Origin: Martelella alba
Lineage (GTDB): Bacteria; Pseudomonadota; Gammaproteobacteria; Enterobacterales; Enterobacteriaceae
Direction of reading: 5' to 3'
Length of the DNA: 38,631 nucleotides
Assembly (NCBI RefSeq): GCF_005217455.1
Contig: NZ_SZPQ01000043.1
Coordinates: forward strand, 1-38,631
Shown here: piece after piece, positions 25,394-35,765 of the stretch
Layout: the number at the start of each line of letters is the position of its first letter
Position numbering within the stretch: position 1 is the first letter of the stretch
Translations under genes and position numbers: made by a program
The notes under the pieces: model-generated
The model's database searches: none
The model's input: only the letters and a program-made list of their open reading frames with translations
Told to the model about the DNA's origin: nothing

Positions 25394-26056
25394 TTAAAAA
25401 ATCCGTTCGCGCAAGGGATTTTCGCGCTGCAACCGTTTGGCCAGCCAGGGCGGCAACCGGCCCGTCAGTAATGCCCTGATGGCTTCGCATTGGGACGGGA
25501 TGGTGGTTCCCGGCGTGACTTTCATGGGATGGATATCGTGGCGGATCAATCGGGCGGCGGCGGGGCCGCCAATGGCTTCGCAAAACAGCAGGGGGCAATC
25601 GTTCACCAGGCGGGCGCGGATTTCGTTGGGTTCCTCCGTCATCGGCGTGGACGGATAACGGCGCAACGCATGCAGTCCGTATCCCTGATCGTCAATGGCA
25701 TAGATAAAAAACAGCCGCCCCTGGCCGAAATGGCCGTTAACAACCTGCCCGTCCTGCGAGCAAAACGCCGCCAGCAGTTGCGGCTGACGCTGCGGTCGGG
25801 GACGGATGCGCAAATGCGCGGGAAGATCGCCGCGCAGGCAAGCCATCACCCGTGACCAACGGGCCGCCGACATCAGCGTCGGATCGGGTGGAAACGACGC
25901 CGCCAGACGAGGTTGCGTCAGTGTTTCCAGATAGGCGCAGGTCAGGGCGTTGTCGCTGTCGCCGGCAAGCCACGCCACGATCCGCGCCGGCGGGATTTCC
26001 GGCAAACACTGGAACAACGCCAGCATTCGCCAAAAAAGCATATCGTTGTCAGGCAT
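25394..26056 (-). CDS. nifY: NifY, FeMo-cofactor and apo-dinitrogenase chaperone
   Basis: NifY binds apo-MoFe protein and helps insert FeMo-co. The protein has 220 residues. The N-terminal half is helical (MLFWRMLALFQCLPEIPPARIVAWL), and the C-terminal half is a NifX-like cofactor-binding domain (about 90-195), with LLAAFCSQDGQVVNGHFGQGRLFFIYAID and LLFCEAIGGPAAARLI. It is the last gene of nifHDKTY and starts five bases after the nifT stop, with GGAGGG upstream. A GC-rich hairpin follows its stop. Confidence 0.92.
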   Translation of the reverse strand: MPDNDMLFWRMLALFQCLPEIPPARIVAWLAGDSDNALTCAYLETLTQPRLAASFPPDPTLMSAARWSRVMACLRGDLPAHLRIRPRPQRQPQLLAAFCSQDGQVVNGHFGQGRLFFIYAIDDQGYGLHALRRYPSTPMTEEPNEIRARLVNDCPLLFCEAIGGPAAARLIRHDIHPMKVTPGTTIPSQCEAIRALLTGRLPPWLAKRLQRENPLRERIF

Positions 26057-26061
26057 TGCGT

Positions 26062-26289
26062 TTACCCTCCAGAACTTAGCGTATCACGCGTAGCGCGCAG
26101 GCTGACGGGAAACGACGGCCGCCCCGGCTGCAAATTGACGCGATAGCGCCGTCCCCCCTCAAGGATGACCGCGCCGCCCCATTTATCCTGTCCGTCGTGT
26201 TCCACCTCCAGCACTTTGGCTTCCAGATCCTGTTTGGCGATGTAGCAGTACAACTGCGATCCGCGTTCGCGAAATATCACAACTGGCAT
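26062..26289 (-). CDS. nifT: NifT/FixU family protein
   Basis: A small protein of 75 residues conserved in nif operons. It may assist MoFe-protein maturation, but loss is usually tolerated and its role is uncertain. The family pattern is clear: MPVVIFRERGSQLYCYIAKQDLEAKV, then GGAVILEGGRRYRVNL. GGGAG stands seven bases before the ATG. The frame upstream of this start runs into a strong hairpin and nifK and is not coding. It is co-transcribed between nifK and nifY. Confidence 0.92.
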   Translation of the reverse strand: MPVVIFRERGSQLYCYIAKQDLEAKVLEVEHDGQDKWGGAVILEGGRRYRVNLQPGRPSFPVSLRATRDTLSSGG

Positions 26290-26303
26290 AATGTTTCTCC
26301 CAT

Positions 26304-26325
26304 CGGCCCCGCCTGGGCGGGGCCG
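26304..26325 (-). repeat. Strong hairpin between nifK and nifT
   Basis: CGGCCCCGCC and GGCGGGGCCG form a perfect 10-bp inverted repeat with two bases between the arms (an 8- or 9-bp stem once the loop is allowed for). It lies just upstream of the nifT ribosome binding site and has no T-run. It is a likely mRNA-stabilising or attenuating element inside the operon. Confidence 0.65.
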
Positions 26326-26347
26326 CATAAGACGGTGGGCGACATGA

Positions 26348-27910
26348 TCAACGGATAAGATCGAAATTGTAGTCGGTCTTGCCGAGCGCAATGGTCTCTT
26401 TATCCAGTTTTTCCAGTACGGCGTTCACCAGCGTGGTGACGATATTCATGGCGCCCTCGTAGCCCCAGGTGGTTTGCCGATGCAGATGATGGCGATCGAA
26501 CAGCGGGAAGCCGAGCCGAATCAGCGGCACTTCGAACTGTTCACCTTTGGCCAGGGTGTCCCTTTGGATAAACTTGCCGTAGGAATTACCGATCATGAAG
26601 TCGGGATGCCGGGTGAACATCAGCGAACGGAAATGCCACAGATCGCAGTTGATAAACACTTCGCTGTCCTGGCCGTAAGGCGAGGCATCAAGCATTTTCC
26701 GCATCGCCTTCTGCCAGCGCTTGCTGCCGTTATGGCTTAAAATCACCGTCGGCTCGCACCCCAGCTCCAGTAAAAAACGCGTCAGGCCCATGACAAAATC
26801 CGGATCGCCGAACAACCCGAATTTCCTGCCGTGCAGCCAGGTGTGGGAATCGAGGATCATATCCACCAGCCGGCCGCGTTCCAAGGTCAATTCGTCGGCG
26901 ATGGGCTTGCCGGTCAGCTGGCTTACGGTCATCAGTAAGTGATCGGTGCCGGCGAGTCCCATGGGAATCATGACCTCGCTGGCCGGCTGGTTCCACATCT
27001 CCTGCACCACTTTCTTGGTCTTGACCAATTGCCAGGGCTGCAACAGCAACGTATCGATGGCATCGGGCGCCTCGCGCATTTCCTGCTGGGTGGTGCCGCC
27101 GGCATACATGCGGTAATGGCCGTCGGCGGGGGTGTCCAGCACCTCCGACGGATCGGACAGCAGGCTACAAGGCACGGCCATCTGCGCCATCATGCGTTTT
27201 AATACCCGGAAATTGCCAAGATAGGTCTCAAAACCCGTCACCATATTCAGTTTGGCCAGTTTGCCCGGCTGCGGTGAGCAATCGGCGGTCAAGGTCTTGG
27301 CAAAACCTTCGAACATATTATCCCAACCGGTGACATGGCTGCCGATAAAACTCGGCGTATGGGCATGGGGCACGGCTATGCCGGCGTCGACGAAGCCGTC
27401 TTTCTTGGCGTTGGCGATAAAGGCCTGCAGGTCGTCGCCAATCACTTCCGCCATGCAGGTGGTGGAAACCGCAATGATCTCGGGTTTATACAACGCGCTG
27501 GCGTTTTGCAGGCCGGTGTTTAAGTTGTTATTGCCGCCGAACACCGCGGCGTCTTCGGTCATGGAGTCCGAAACGCAGGCGATCGGCTCTTTGAAATGAC
27601 GGTTGAAATAAGTCCGGAAATAGGCCACGCAACCCTGGGAACCATGCACATAGGGCAGGGTATTGGCAAAACCGAGGGAGCAAAGCACCGCCCCCAGCGG
27701 CTGGCAGGCTTTGGCCGGATCGACGGTCAGCGCCTCGCGTTTAAAGTTCAGCTCTTCGTATTCCGCGGTGGTGGTCCACTGGAATATCTCCTGCACGCGT
27801 TGTTCGCCGTGCGCCTCTTCCTGGCCGTGTTTTTGGCGGAACAGCGCCTGATACTCATCCTGCTCGAACAGCGGATGACAGGCATTGATTTTATCAACGG
27901 TTTGGCTCAT
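26348..27910 (-). CDS. nifK: NifK, nitrogenase MoFe protein beta subunit
   Basis: With NifD it forms the catalytic heterotetramer. The protein has 520 residues. The P-cluster ligands are Cys69 (AKACQPLGA), Cys94 (HGSQGCVAYF) and Cys152 (STTCMAEVIGDD). The family motifs TSFIGSH-like PSFIGSHVTGWDNM and FGDPDFVMGLTRFLLELG are present. The start MSQTVDKINACHPLFEQDEYQ has GGAG in GGGAGGAGAACACC before it. It lies 54 bases after nifD, with an imperfect hairpin in the gap. All expected ligands are present, so the subunit should be functional. Confidence 0.98.
   Translation of the reverse strand: MSQTVDKINACHPLFEQDEYQALFRQKHGQEEAHGEQRVQEIFQWTTTAEYEELNFKREALTVDPAKACQPLGAVLCSLGFANTLPYVHGSQGCVAYFRTYFNRHFKEPIACVSDSMTEDAAVFGGNNNLNTGLQNASALYKPEIIAVSTTCMAEVIGDDLQAFIANAKKDGFVDAGIAVPHAHTPSFIGSHVTGWDNMFEGFAKTLTADCSPQPGKLAKLNMVTGFETYLGNFRVLKRMMAQMAVPCSLLSDPSEVLDTPADGHYRMYAGGTTQQEMREAPDAIDTLLLQPWQLVKTKKVVQEMWNQPASEVMIPMGLAGTDHLLMTVSQLTGKPIADELTLERGRLVDMILDSHTWLHGRKFGLFGDPDFVMGLTRFLLELGCEPTVILSHNGSKRWQKAMRKMLDASPYGQDSEVFINCDLWHFRSLMFTRHPDFMIGNSYGKFIQRDTLAKGEQFEVPLIRLGFPLFDRHHLHRQTTWGYEGAMNIVTTLVNAVLEKLDKETIALGKTDYNFDLIR
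27653..27660 (+). other. KOPS octamer GGGCAGGG
   Basis: This matches GGGNAGGG and points toward dif. It lies on the non-coding strand of nifK. Confidence 0.45.
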
Positions 27911-27921
27911 GGTGTTCTCCT

Positions 27922-27950
27922 CCCGCGCCACAAATCGGTGGACTGGCGGG
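27922..27950 (-). repeat. Imperfect hairpin between nifD and nifK
   Basis: CCCGC pairs with GCGGG and, inside it, CCAC pairs with GTGG, with small internal bulges. It fills most of the 54-base gap between nifD and nifK and may influence message stability or translation. Confidence 0.4.
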
Positions 27951-27964
27951 ATATCAGACGACTA

Positions 27965-29413
27965 TCAGGCAGATTTCAGCCAGGGGGCGGTGAGCTCTCC
28001 CCAGGCCGGGTTATTGAGCGTCATATCCATATCGCGGGCGAAGATGGCGAAGCCGTCATAACCGTGATAGGGACCGGAGTAGTCCCAGGAATGCATCTGC
28101 CGGAACGGCACGCCCATTTTCTGGAAAATGTACTTTTCCTTGATGCCGGAACCGATAAGATCCGGTTTCAGCGCCTTAACGAACGCCTCCAGCTCATAAC
28201 TGCTGGCGTCGTCGAACAACAGCGTTCCTTCCTTCAGTTCCGGTAGCGTCCGGTCGTAATCGTCGTTGTGGGCGAACTCGTAGCCCGCGGCGATAATTTC
28301 CATGCCCAGATCCTCATAGGCGCCCGCCACATGGCGGGGACGTAGCCCGCCCATGTACAGCAGCACCTTCCGGCCCTCGAGACGGGGACGGTATTTGGCG
28401 ATAATCGCCTCGTTTTGCGCCTGGTAGCGCGCAATGACCGCCTCCGCGTTGGCGCGGATGGTATCGTCGAAGTGATCGGCGATTTTACGCAGGGATTCGG
28501 CGATTTTGGTCGGACCGAAAAAGTTGTATTCCATCCACGGAATACCATGCTTCTCCTCCATATGGCGGGAGATATAGTTCATGGAACGATAGCAATGCAC
28601 CAGGTTCAGCTTGACGAACGGGGTCTTTTCCATCTCAGTCAGGGTGCCGTCGCCAGACCATTGGGCCACCACGCGCAACCCCATTTCTTCCAGCAAAATC
28701 CGCGATGCCCAGGCGTCGCCGCCGATGTTATAGTCGCCAATGATCGCCACATCATACGGGGTGGCCTCGAACGGTTTACCCTCCCGGTTATCCAGTATCC
28801 AATCGCGGATAACATCGTTGGCAATGTGGTGGCCCAGGGATTGCGATACGCCGCGAAAACCCTCGCAACGCACCGGGACCACCGGTTTACCGATAGCCTT
28901 GCTGCTGGCGTTGGCCACCGCCTCGATATCGTCGCCGATAAGTCCCACCGGGCATTCGGACTGGATGGAGATACCCTTGGTCAGCGGGAAAAGCTGTTCC
29001 ATCTCCTCGATCAGTTTGGTGAGTTTCTTGTCGCCGCCGAACACGATATCCTTTTCCTGGAAATCGGAGGTGAAGTTAAGGGTGCCAAAACTGTCGACGC
29101 CGCTGGTGCCGGTATAGTAGTTACGGCGTCCCGCCCGCGAATATTGTCCGCAGCCGATGGGGCCATGGGAGATGTGGGCCATATCTTTAATAGGGCCGAA
29201 GACCACGCCCTTGGAACCGGCATACGAACAGCCGCGCACGGTCATTACGCCGGGCTGGGATTTGCGGTTCGACACGATACACTTGCCGACGCTTTCCATC
29301 TCCGGATCGGTGACCGTCATGTGTTTTCTGCGTTCTTTACGCGTCTTATCCGGAAAAACCTCCAGCACCTCCTGAATGATTTCCAGATTGCGTTCGCCTG
29401 TTGCATTGCTCAT
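27965..29413 (-). CDS. nifD: NifD, nitrogenase MoFe protein alpha subunit
   Basis: It carries the FeMo-cofactor active site. The protein has 482 residues. P-cluster ligands are Cys62 (RGCSYAG), Cys88 ([10 protein letters not shown]) and Cys154 ([10 protein letters not shown]). FeMo-co ligands are Cys274 ([10 protein letters not shown]) and His441 ([11 protein letters not shown]). The catalytic region His195 in SLGHHIAND is also present. Everything indicates a molybdenum nitrogenase rather than a vanadium or iron-only type. It follows nifH by 31 bases and precedes nifK in the nifHDKTY operon. Confidence 0.98.
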   Translation of the reverse strand: MSNATGERNLEIIQEVLEVFPDKTRKERRKHMTVTDPEMESVGKCIVSNRKSQPGVMTVRGCSYAGSKGVVFGPIKDMAHISHGPIGCGQYSRAGRRNYYTGTSGVDSFGTLNFTSDFQEKDIVFGGDKKLTKLIEEMEQLFPLTKGISIQSECPVGLIGDDIEAVANASSKAIGKPVVPVRCEGFRGVSQSLGHHIANDVIRDWILDNREGKPFEATPYDVAIIGDYNIGGDAWASRILLEEMGLRVVAQWSGDGTLTEMEKTPFVKLNLVHCYRSMNYISRHMEEKHGIPWMEYNFFGPTKIAESLRKIADHFDDTIRANAEAVIARYQAQNEAIIAKYRPRLEGRKVLLYMGGLRPRHVAGAYEDLGMEIIAAGYEFAHNDDYDRTLPELKEGTLLFDDASSYELEAFVKALKPDLIGSGIKEKYIFQKMGVPFRQMHSWDYSGPYHGYDGFAIFARDMDMTLNNPAWGELTAPWLKSA

Positions 29414-29444
29414 AGCTGTCTATTCCTGTCGTCAGGGGAGGCGC

Positions 29445-30575
<1,131 letters not shown>

Positions 30576-30639
30576 GGATGTCGCGCCTTCTGTCTTATTC
30601 CATGCAATACCCCGTCGTCCAAGATGCGTACCGTCGATT

Positions 30640-30652
30640 TAACCCATTGAAA
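30640..30652. promoter_or_regulatory. IHF-like site in the nifJ promoter
   Basis: TAACCCATTGAAA matches YAANNNNTTGATW with one mismatch. It lies between the NifA site and the sigma-54 promoter and shares its first 11 bases with the nifE IHF site. Confidence 0.5.
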
Positions 30653-30681
30653 ATAAGCGCTTTTTTTGATAAATCCAGAGA

Positions 30682-30697
30682 TGGCACAAGGCATGCT
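30682..30697 (+). promoter_or_regulatory. Sigma-54 promoter of nifJ
   Basis: TGGCACAAGGCATGCT is GG-N10-GC with a perfect TGGCAC -24 box. The predicted start is near 30708, 59 bases before the nifJ ATG. Confidence 0.8.
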
Positions 30698-30766
30698 ACG
30701 GGCAGTTATCACGATTTGCCGCCGGCAGCCGGCGGCGAGACGCCTCCCACCTCCGAGGAACGACAT

Positions 30767-33700
30767 ATGTCCGGAAATATGAAAACGATGGATGGCAACG
30801 CTGCGGCGGCCTGGATCTCCTATGCCTTTACCGATGTCGCGGCCATCTATCCCATTACGCCCTCCACGCCGATGGCGGAAAACGTCGACGAATGGGCGGC
30901 GCAAGGCCGTAAAAACCTGTTCGGTCAGCCGGTTCGCTTGATGGAAATGCAATCGGAGGCCGGCGCGGCCGGCGCGGTGCATGGCGCCTTGCAGGCCGGC
31001 GCGCTAACCACGACCTACACGGCCTCCCAGGGGTTGTTGCTGATGATCCCTAATATGTACAAAATCGCCGGCGAATTACTGCCCGGCGTGTTCCATGTCA
31101 GCGCCAGGGCGCTGGCCACCCATTCGCTGAACATCTTCGGCGATCACCAGGATGTCATGGCCGTGCGGCAAACCGGTTGCGCCATGCTGGCGGAAAATAA
31201 TGTGCAGCAAGTGATGGACCTCTCGGCGGTCGCCCATCTGAGCGCCATCAAAGGGCGGGTGCCTTTCGTGAATTTTTTCGACGGATTCCGCACGTCCCAT
31301 GAAATTCAAAAAATTGAGGTATTGGATTACGACACCCTGGCGCCGTTGCTGGATCGCGACGCGCTGGACCGCTTTCGGCGCAATGCGCTGCATCCGGATC
31401 ACCCCGTGGCCAGGGGAACGGCGCAAAATCCGGATATCTATTTCCAGGGCCGGGAAGCCGCCAATCGCTTTTATGATGCCTTGCCGGAGATTGTCGAGGG
31501 CTATATGGCGCAAATTAGCGCCATGACCGGGCGGGAATACCATTTGTTCAATTATGTCGGCGCCGCGGATGCGGACCGGGTGATCATCGCCATGGGATCG
31601 GTATGCGATACCATTGAGGAAGTGGTGACGACCCTTAACGCCCAAGGGGAAAAAACCGGCGTGCTTTCCGTCCATCTCTACCGGCCCTTTTCGCTGGCGC
31701 ATTTTTTCGCCTCGCTCCCCAACACGGTGAAACGGCTCGCCGTATTGGACCGGACCAAGGAACCGGGCGCACAGGCCGAGCCGTTGTGTCTGGATGTGAC
31801 CAACGCCTTTTATCGTCGCGCCGATGCGCCGCTTATCGTCGGCGGCCGGTATGCGCTGGGGGGCAAGGACGTGTTGCCCGACGACATCGCCGCCGTGTTT
31901 GAGAACCTGGCCGCGCCGGCGCCGAAAGGCGGGTTCACGATAGGGATCGTCGACGACGTCACCCAGACTTCGTTGCCGCCGCCGGCGGCGAAAGTGTCGG
32001 TTTCCCGCCAAGGCATCACCGCGTGTAAATTCTGGGGTATGGGGTCGGATGGGACAGTGGGCGCCAATAAAAGCGCCATTAAAATCATCGGCGACAAAAC
32101 CGCCTTGTATGCGCAGGCGTATTTCGCCTATGACTCGAAAAAATCCGGCGGGATCACGGTGTCGCATCTGCGTTTCGGTAACCGGCCCATTACCTCGCCT
32201 TACCTGATACACCGGGCGGATTTTATCGCCTGCTCCCAACAGTCTTATGTGGACAATTACGACTTGCTGTCCGGTTTGCAGCCCGGAGGCACTTTCCTGC
32301 TAAATTGCCATTGGGACGACGCCGGACTGAACGACCATTTGCCAAATAAAATGAAACGGTTCATTGCCCGTGAAAATATCCGTTTCTATACTCTTAACGC
32401 CGTGGACATCGCGCGCAAGCTCGGGCTCGGCGGCCGGTTCAATATGCTGATGCAGTCGGCGTTTTTCAAGTTGGCGGGGATTATCGATCCGCACACCGCC
32501 TCCGCTTATCTCAAACAGGCCGTGGAAAAATCCTACGGCAGCAAAGGTCAGAATATCATCGACATGAATCATGCCGCCATCGATCTCGGCATGGAAGCGC
32601 TGCATCAGGTGGATGTACCCGCGCACTGGGCCTCGCTGCCGGAAACCGATGCGCCGACCACCCGGTTGGCGCCCGATTTTATCCGCGATATTCTCGACCC
32701 CATGAATCGCCAGCACGGCGATGCGTTGCCGGTCAGCGCCTTTGTCGGCATTGAGGACGGAACATTTCCGGTGGGAACCGCCGCCTGGGAAAAACGCGGT
32801 ATCGCGCTGCAGGTGCCGGTCTGGCAGCCGGACGGTTGCACCCAGTGCAACCAGTGCGCGTTCATTTGTCCGCACGCGGCGATTCGTCCCGCGCTGCTTG
32901 ACAACGAGGAACGGGAAGTCGCCCCCGCCGACTTGCTCAGCGCGCCCGCCAAAGGCGCGAAACTCTACCATTATCATCTAGCGGTCTCGCCGCTGGACTG
33001 TTCAGGCTGCGGCAACTGCGTCGATATCTGCCCATCGCGCGGTAAATCGCTGACCATGCAACCCCTGGACAGTCAACGCCACAAAATGCCTAACTGGGAA
33101 TATGCGCTGGGCCTGGCGCCGAAAACCAATCCGTTTAACAAAAATACCGTTAAAGGCAGCCAGTTCGAAACGCCGCTGCTGGAGTTTTCCGGCGCTTGCG
33201 CCGGGTGCGGCGAAACGCCTTATGCGCGCTTGATTACGCAATTGTTCGGCGACCGGATGGTGATAGCCAACGCCACCGGATGCTCCTCCATCTGGGGGGC
33301 GAGCGCGCCGTCCATACCCTATACCACCAACCATAAAGGGCAGGGTCCGGCATGGGCCAATTCGTTGTTCGAAGACAATGCCGAATTCGGTCTGGGTATG
33401 ATGCTGGGCGCGCGGGCCATCCGTGAACAGCTGGCCGGCGATGCGGCAAACGCGTTGGCATTACCGATAAGCGAGGCGTTGCGCCAGGCTTTGCGGCAAT
33501 GGTTGGAACAAAAAGACCAGGGGGAGGGAACGCGTGAGCGGGCTGAGTGCCTGAGCGCATTATTGGCGCGGGAAAAAGACGGCCACGATCTGCTGGAGCG
33601 GTTGTACCGTAATCAGGATTACTTCGCCAAACGTTCCCAATGGATCCTGGGCGGTGATGGCTGGGCCTATGATATCGGCTTCGGCGGACTGGATCACGTA

Positions 33701-34279
33701 CTGGCCTCGGGGGAAGATGTGAATGTGCTGGTGTTCGATACCGAAGTCTATTCCAATACCGGTGGACAATCTTCCAAATCCACGCCGGTTGCCGCCGTCG
33801 CCAAGTTTGCCGCGCAAGGCAAGCGTACCCGGAAAAAAGACCTCGGCATGATGGCGGTCGGCTATGGCAATGTGTATGTCGCTCAAGTGGCGATGGGCGC
33901 GGATAAAGCCCAGACGCTACGGGCGCTCGCCGAAGCGGAGGCTTGGCCGGGTCCTTCACTGGTCATTGCCTATGCCGCCTGCATCAACCACGGCCTCAAG
34001 GCCGGTATGGGGTGCAGCCAGCGGGAGGCTAAGCGCGCCGTCGACGCCGGCTACTGGCACCTTTGGCGTTATCTCCCCCAGTTGCAAGCGCAAGGCAAAA
34101 CGCCGTTTATTCTCGATTCCGAAGAACCGGAAGAGGATTTTCGCGATTTCCTGCTGGGCGAGGTGCGCTATGCGTCTTTACGCAAGGCCCATCCGGCGCT
34201 GGCGGATCAGTTATTCGCGCAAACGGAACAGGATGCCAGGGAACGTTATCGCTACTACCGCAGTCGGGCGGAGGAATAA
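30767..34279 (+). CDS. nifJ: NifJ, pyruvate:flavodoxin oxidoreductase
   Basis: It oxidises pyruvate to acetyl-CoA and CO2 and passes the electrons to NifF. The protein has 1170 residues, the normal length. The N-terminal pyruvate-binding domain contains YPITPSTPMAE. Two ferredoxin-type motifs, CTQCNQCAFICP (about 690) and CSGCGNCVDICP (about 744), bind [4Fe-4S] clusters. The third cluster is held by CAGCGET and later cysteines, and the thiamine diphosphate site is GDGWAYDIGFGG (about 963) with the following Asn. The start was set at 30767, where GAGGA lies seven bases upstream; the frame stays open for 100 codons further up but crosses the promoter and NifA sites. It is divergent from nifH and shares its control region. 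Confidence 0.97.
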   Translation: MSGNMKTMDGNAAAAWISYAFTDVAAIYPITPSTPMAENVDEWAAQGRKNLFGQPVRLMEMQSEAGAAGAVHGALQAGALTTTYTASQGLLLMIPNMYKIAGELLPGVFHVSARALATHSLNIFGDHQDVMAVRQTGCAMLAENNVQQVMDLSAVAHLSAIKGRVPFVNFFDGFRTSHEIQKIEVLDYDTLAPLLDRDALDRFRRNALHPDHPVARGTAQNPDIYFQGREAANRFYDALPEIVEGYMAQISAMTGREYHLFNYVGAADADRVIIAMGSVCDTIEEVVTTLNAQGEKTGVLSVHLYRPFSLAHFFASLPNTVKRLAVLDRTKEPGAQAEPLCLDVTNAFYRRADAPLIVGGRYALGGKDVLPDDIAAVFENLAAPAPKGGFTIGIVDDVTQTSLPPPAAKVSVSRQGITACKFWGMGSDGTVGANKSAIKIIGDKTALYAQAYFAYDSKKSGGITVSHLRFGNRPITSPYLIHRADFIACSQQSYVDNYDLLSGLQPGGTFLLNCHWDDAGLNDHLPNKMKRFIARENIRFYTLNAVDIARKLGLGGRFNMLMQSAFFKLAGIIDPHTASAYLKQAVEKSYGSKGQNIIDMNHAAIDLGMEALHQVDVPAHWASLPETDAPTTRLAPDFIRDILDPMNRQHGDALPVSAFVGIEDGTFPVGTAAWEKRGIALQVPVWQPDGCTQCNQCAFICPHAAIRPALLDNEEREVAPADLLSAPAKGAKLYHYHLAVSPLDCSGCGNCVDICPSRGKSLTMQPLDSQRHKMPNWEYALGLAPKTNPFNKNTVKGSQFETPLLEFSGACAGCGETPYARLITQLFGDRMVIANATGCSSIWGASAPSIPYTTNHKGQGPAWANSLFEDNAEFGLGMMLGARAIREQLAGDAANALALPISEALRQALRQWLEQKDQGEGTRERAECLSALLAREKDGHDLLERLYRNQDYFAKRSQWILGGDGWAYDIGFGGLDHVLASGEDVNVLVFDTEVYSNTGGQSSKSTPVAAVAKFAAQGKRTRKKDLGMMAVGYGNVYVAQVAMGADKAQTLRALAEAEAWPGPSLVIAYAACINHGLKAGMGCSQREAKRAVDAGYWHLWRYLPQLQAQGKTPFILDSEEPEEDFRDFLLGEVRYASLRKAHPALADQLFAQTEQDARERYRYYRSRAEE
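33338..33345 (+). other. KOPS octamer GGGCAGGG
   Basis: This matches GGGNAGGG and points toward dif. It lies on the coding strand of nifJ. Confidence 0.45.
33521..33528 (+). other. KOPS octamer GGGGAGGG
   Basis: This matches GGGNAGGG and points toward dif, 183 bp from the previous copy and also within nifJ. Confidence 0.45.
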
Positions 34280-34331
34280 CCGGCCAGAACGCATCGCAAC
34301 ATGGATTAGGCGAAGTCCATACCCGCAAAGC

Positions 34332-34351
34332 GCCACCCGTCCTTGGGTGGC
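34332..34351 (+). repeat. Hairpin downstream of nifJ
   Basis: GCCACCC and GGGTGGC form a 7-bp stem with a 6-base loop, 52 bases after the nifJ stop. A competing fold pairs CGTCCTT (34338-34344) with AAGGACG (34367-34373). Neither is followed by a T-run, so it is a possible but not typical terminator. Confidence 0.4.
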
Positions 34352-34404
34352 TGCGTTGCGGCCCCTAAGGACGCCGTTTAAATACAATACGGTCATTTCC
34401 GTCA

Positions 34405-34419
34405 TTAGTTACAACATAC
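34405..34419 (-). other. Ter site (Tus binding site for replication arrest)
   Basis: The minus strand reads GTATGTTGTAACTAA, the exact 15-base core of E. coli TerA and TerB. The surrounding bases are AT-rich as expected. From what is known of the Tus-Ter lock, the blocking face is the 5' side of this sequence, that is, the higher-coordinate side that faces dif. Forks moving left to right would pass and forks coming from the dif side would stop. Confidence 0.82.
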
Positions 34420-34467
34420 ATAATACTTTTAATCCCCAACCCACGCGGCCACCTACAAATTAACACG

Positions 34468-35172
34468 CTACCAAGGGACGGTCCGGCCCAGGTAGTCCAG
34501 GTAATGCAGGCCCGAACGCCCGGCATACGCGGCTATGGTGTCCACCAGCTTTGGAATACTTTCTTCTATGCTCAAACGCGCCTGTGGGCCGCCCATATCC
34601 GTTCGCACCCAGCCTGGCGCCATCAGCAACAGGGTCCGCGGATCATCGCCATGCCGCGCGGCAAAACTGCGCATAAACATATTCAGCGCCGCTTTGCTGC
34701 CCCGGTATACCTCGTAATTGCCGTTAGTATTATTGGTCAGGCTGCCCTGTCCGGAGGACATTACGCCTATTGTACCGGTTGACGGCACAAGATCCTGATA
34801 TTGCTCGATAATGCGCAGCGGGCTTAATGCGTTGGTCACCATGACGCGAATAAATTCATCGGTGGAAACATCGGCGATGGTTTCCCGATCATCATTTTTG
34901 ACCCCGGCATTCACAAACAGTACATCCACTCGCCGTCCGGCAAGCCGCTCGCGCAGCGCGGCAACTTGCGGCGGGTCGGCAATATCCACCGTTTCGATTT
35001 CCAGCGACTCCGGGAAGCGTTCGGCGAGGGGCAATAGCCGGGACTTGGAACCGTCACGCCCGGTGGCGATAACCCGCCAGCCGCGCTTAAGGTATTCCTC
35101 GGCCATTGCCAGTCCCAAACCGCGAGAGGCGCCGATAAGCAGTAAGGTGTGCTGTGCGGGCTGTGTTTCCAT
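34468..35172 (-). CDS. Short-chain dehydrogenase/reductase (SDR) family oxidoreductase
   Basis: A classical SDR of 234 residues with a Rossmann fold. The cofactor motif GASRGLG lies at 14-20, NAG at 88-90 and the catalytic YxxxK at Tyr156 and Lys160. The segment SSGQGSLTNN upstream of the Tyr supplies the catalytic Ser. Basic residues after the first strand (TGRDGSKSR) suggest NADPH. AGGAG stands before the ATG at 35172; a start ten codons further up is less likely. The substrate is unknown. The gene stands alone between the Ter site and the MerR gene. Confidence 0.85.
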   Translation of the reverse strand: METQPAQHTLLLIGASRGLGLAMAEEYLKRGWRVIATGRDGSKSRLLPLAERFPESLEIETVDIADPPQVAALRERLAGRRVDVLFVNAGVKNDDRETIADVSTDEFIRVMVTNALSPLRIIEQYQDLVPSTGTIGVMSSGQGSLTNNTNGNYEVYRGSKAALNMFMRSFAARHGDDPRTLLLMAPGWVRTDMGGPQARLSIEESIPKLVDTIAAYAGRSGLHYLDYLGRTVPW

Positions 35173-35365
35173 GGTTATCTCCTTATCGAGTCGGTGCCGC
35201 AAAGGGGAACCCTGCGGTCAAGGGTGTTGACGTACTATAGCCGCTCGCCAACAGAGGGGGAAGGCGCGGCATAGGCATTGTTTACCTGCATCAGACGCCT
35301 ATCCTTGGCGTGATCATCGGGTCGGTAAGGCGTGCGGCGGGGTTTGGGCCCAAGCCGCGCTGCCA

Positions 35366-35758
35366 TCAAGGACGGACCTTGTACAATCTGTCAAACACGG
35401 GTTGAGTGCCGGTTCTAAGACTTGCTTCAAGTGTTTGCCGTAAACTTAGCAGCTTCCCGCGCTGCGACTGTAGGCTATTCTCGATTCGGCCCAACTCTTC
35501 GAGACGGATATCTATTTGCGCAACGGTAAGGGACATGGAGCAGCTCCCATCGCGCAGGAACAGCCCGCGTATGGTTTCAAGAGAAAAACCCAACTGCTGG
35601 GCATCCCTGACCAATTGCAGCCTCTCAACCACCGCCTCGCCATAATGACGATAGCCGTTATCGTCGCGAACGGGGCGCTCAATCATACCTTGAGCTTCGT
35701 AGTAGCGGATTGCCGAAGCCGGAATCCCGGTACGCCTGACCACGTCACCTATTTTCAT
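35366..35758 (-). CDS. MerR-family transcriptional regulator
   Basis: A 130-residue regulator. The N-terminal winged helix-turn-helix MKIGDVVRRTGIPASAIRYYEAQGMI is typical of the family, followed by a long dimerisation helix (about 75-115). It has a single cysteine (Cys73), so it is not a SoxR-type [2Fe-2S] sensor. The start was set at the family's MKIG; a longer frame upstream covers the promoter. It is divergent from a nitroreductase gene, and the shared gap holds a MerR-type promoter with an elongated spacer and an internal palindrome, so it most probably controls that gene and itself. Confidence 0.85.
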   Translation of the reverse strand: MKIGDVVRRTGIPASAIRYYEAQGMIERPVRDDNGYRHYGEAVVERLQLVRDAQQLGFSLETIRGLFLRDGSCSMSLTVAQIDIRLEELGRIENSLQSQRGKLLSLRQTLEASLRTGTQPVFDRLYKVRP

Positions 35759-35765
35759 TTTCCCC

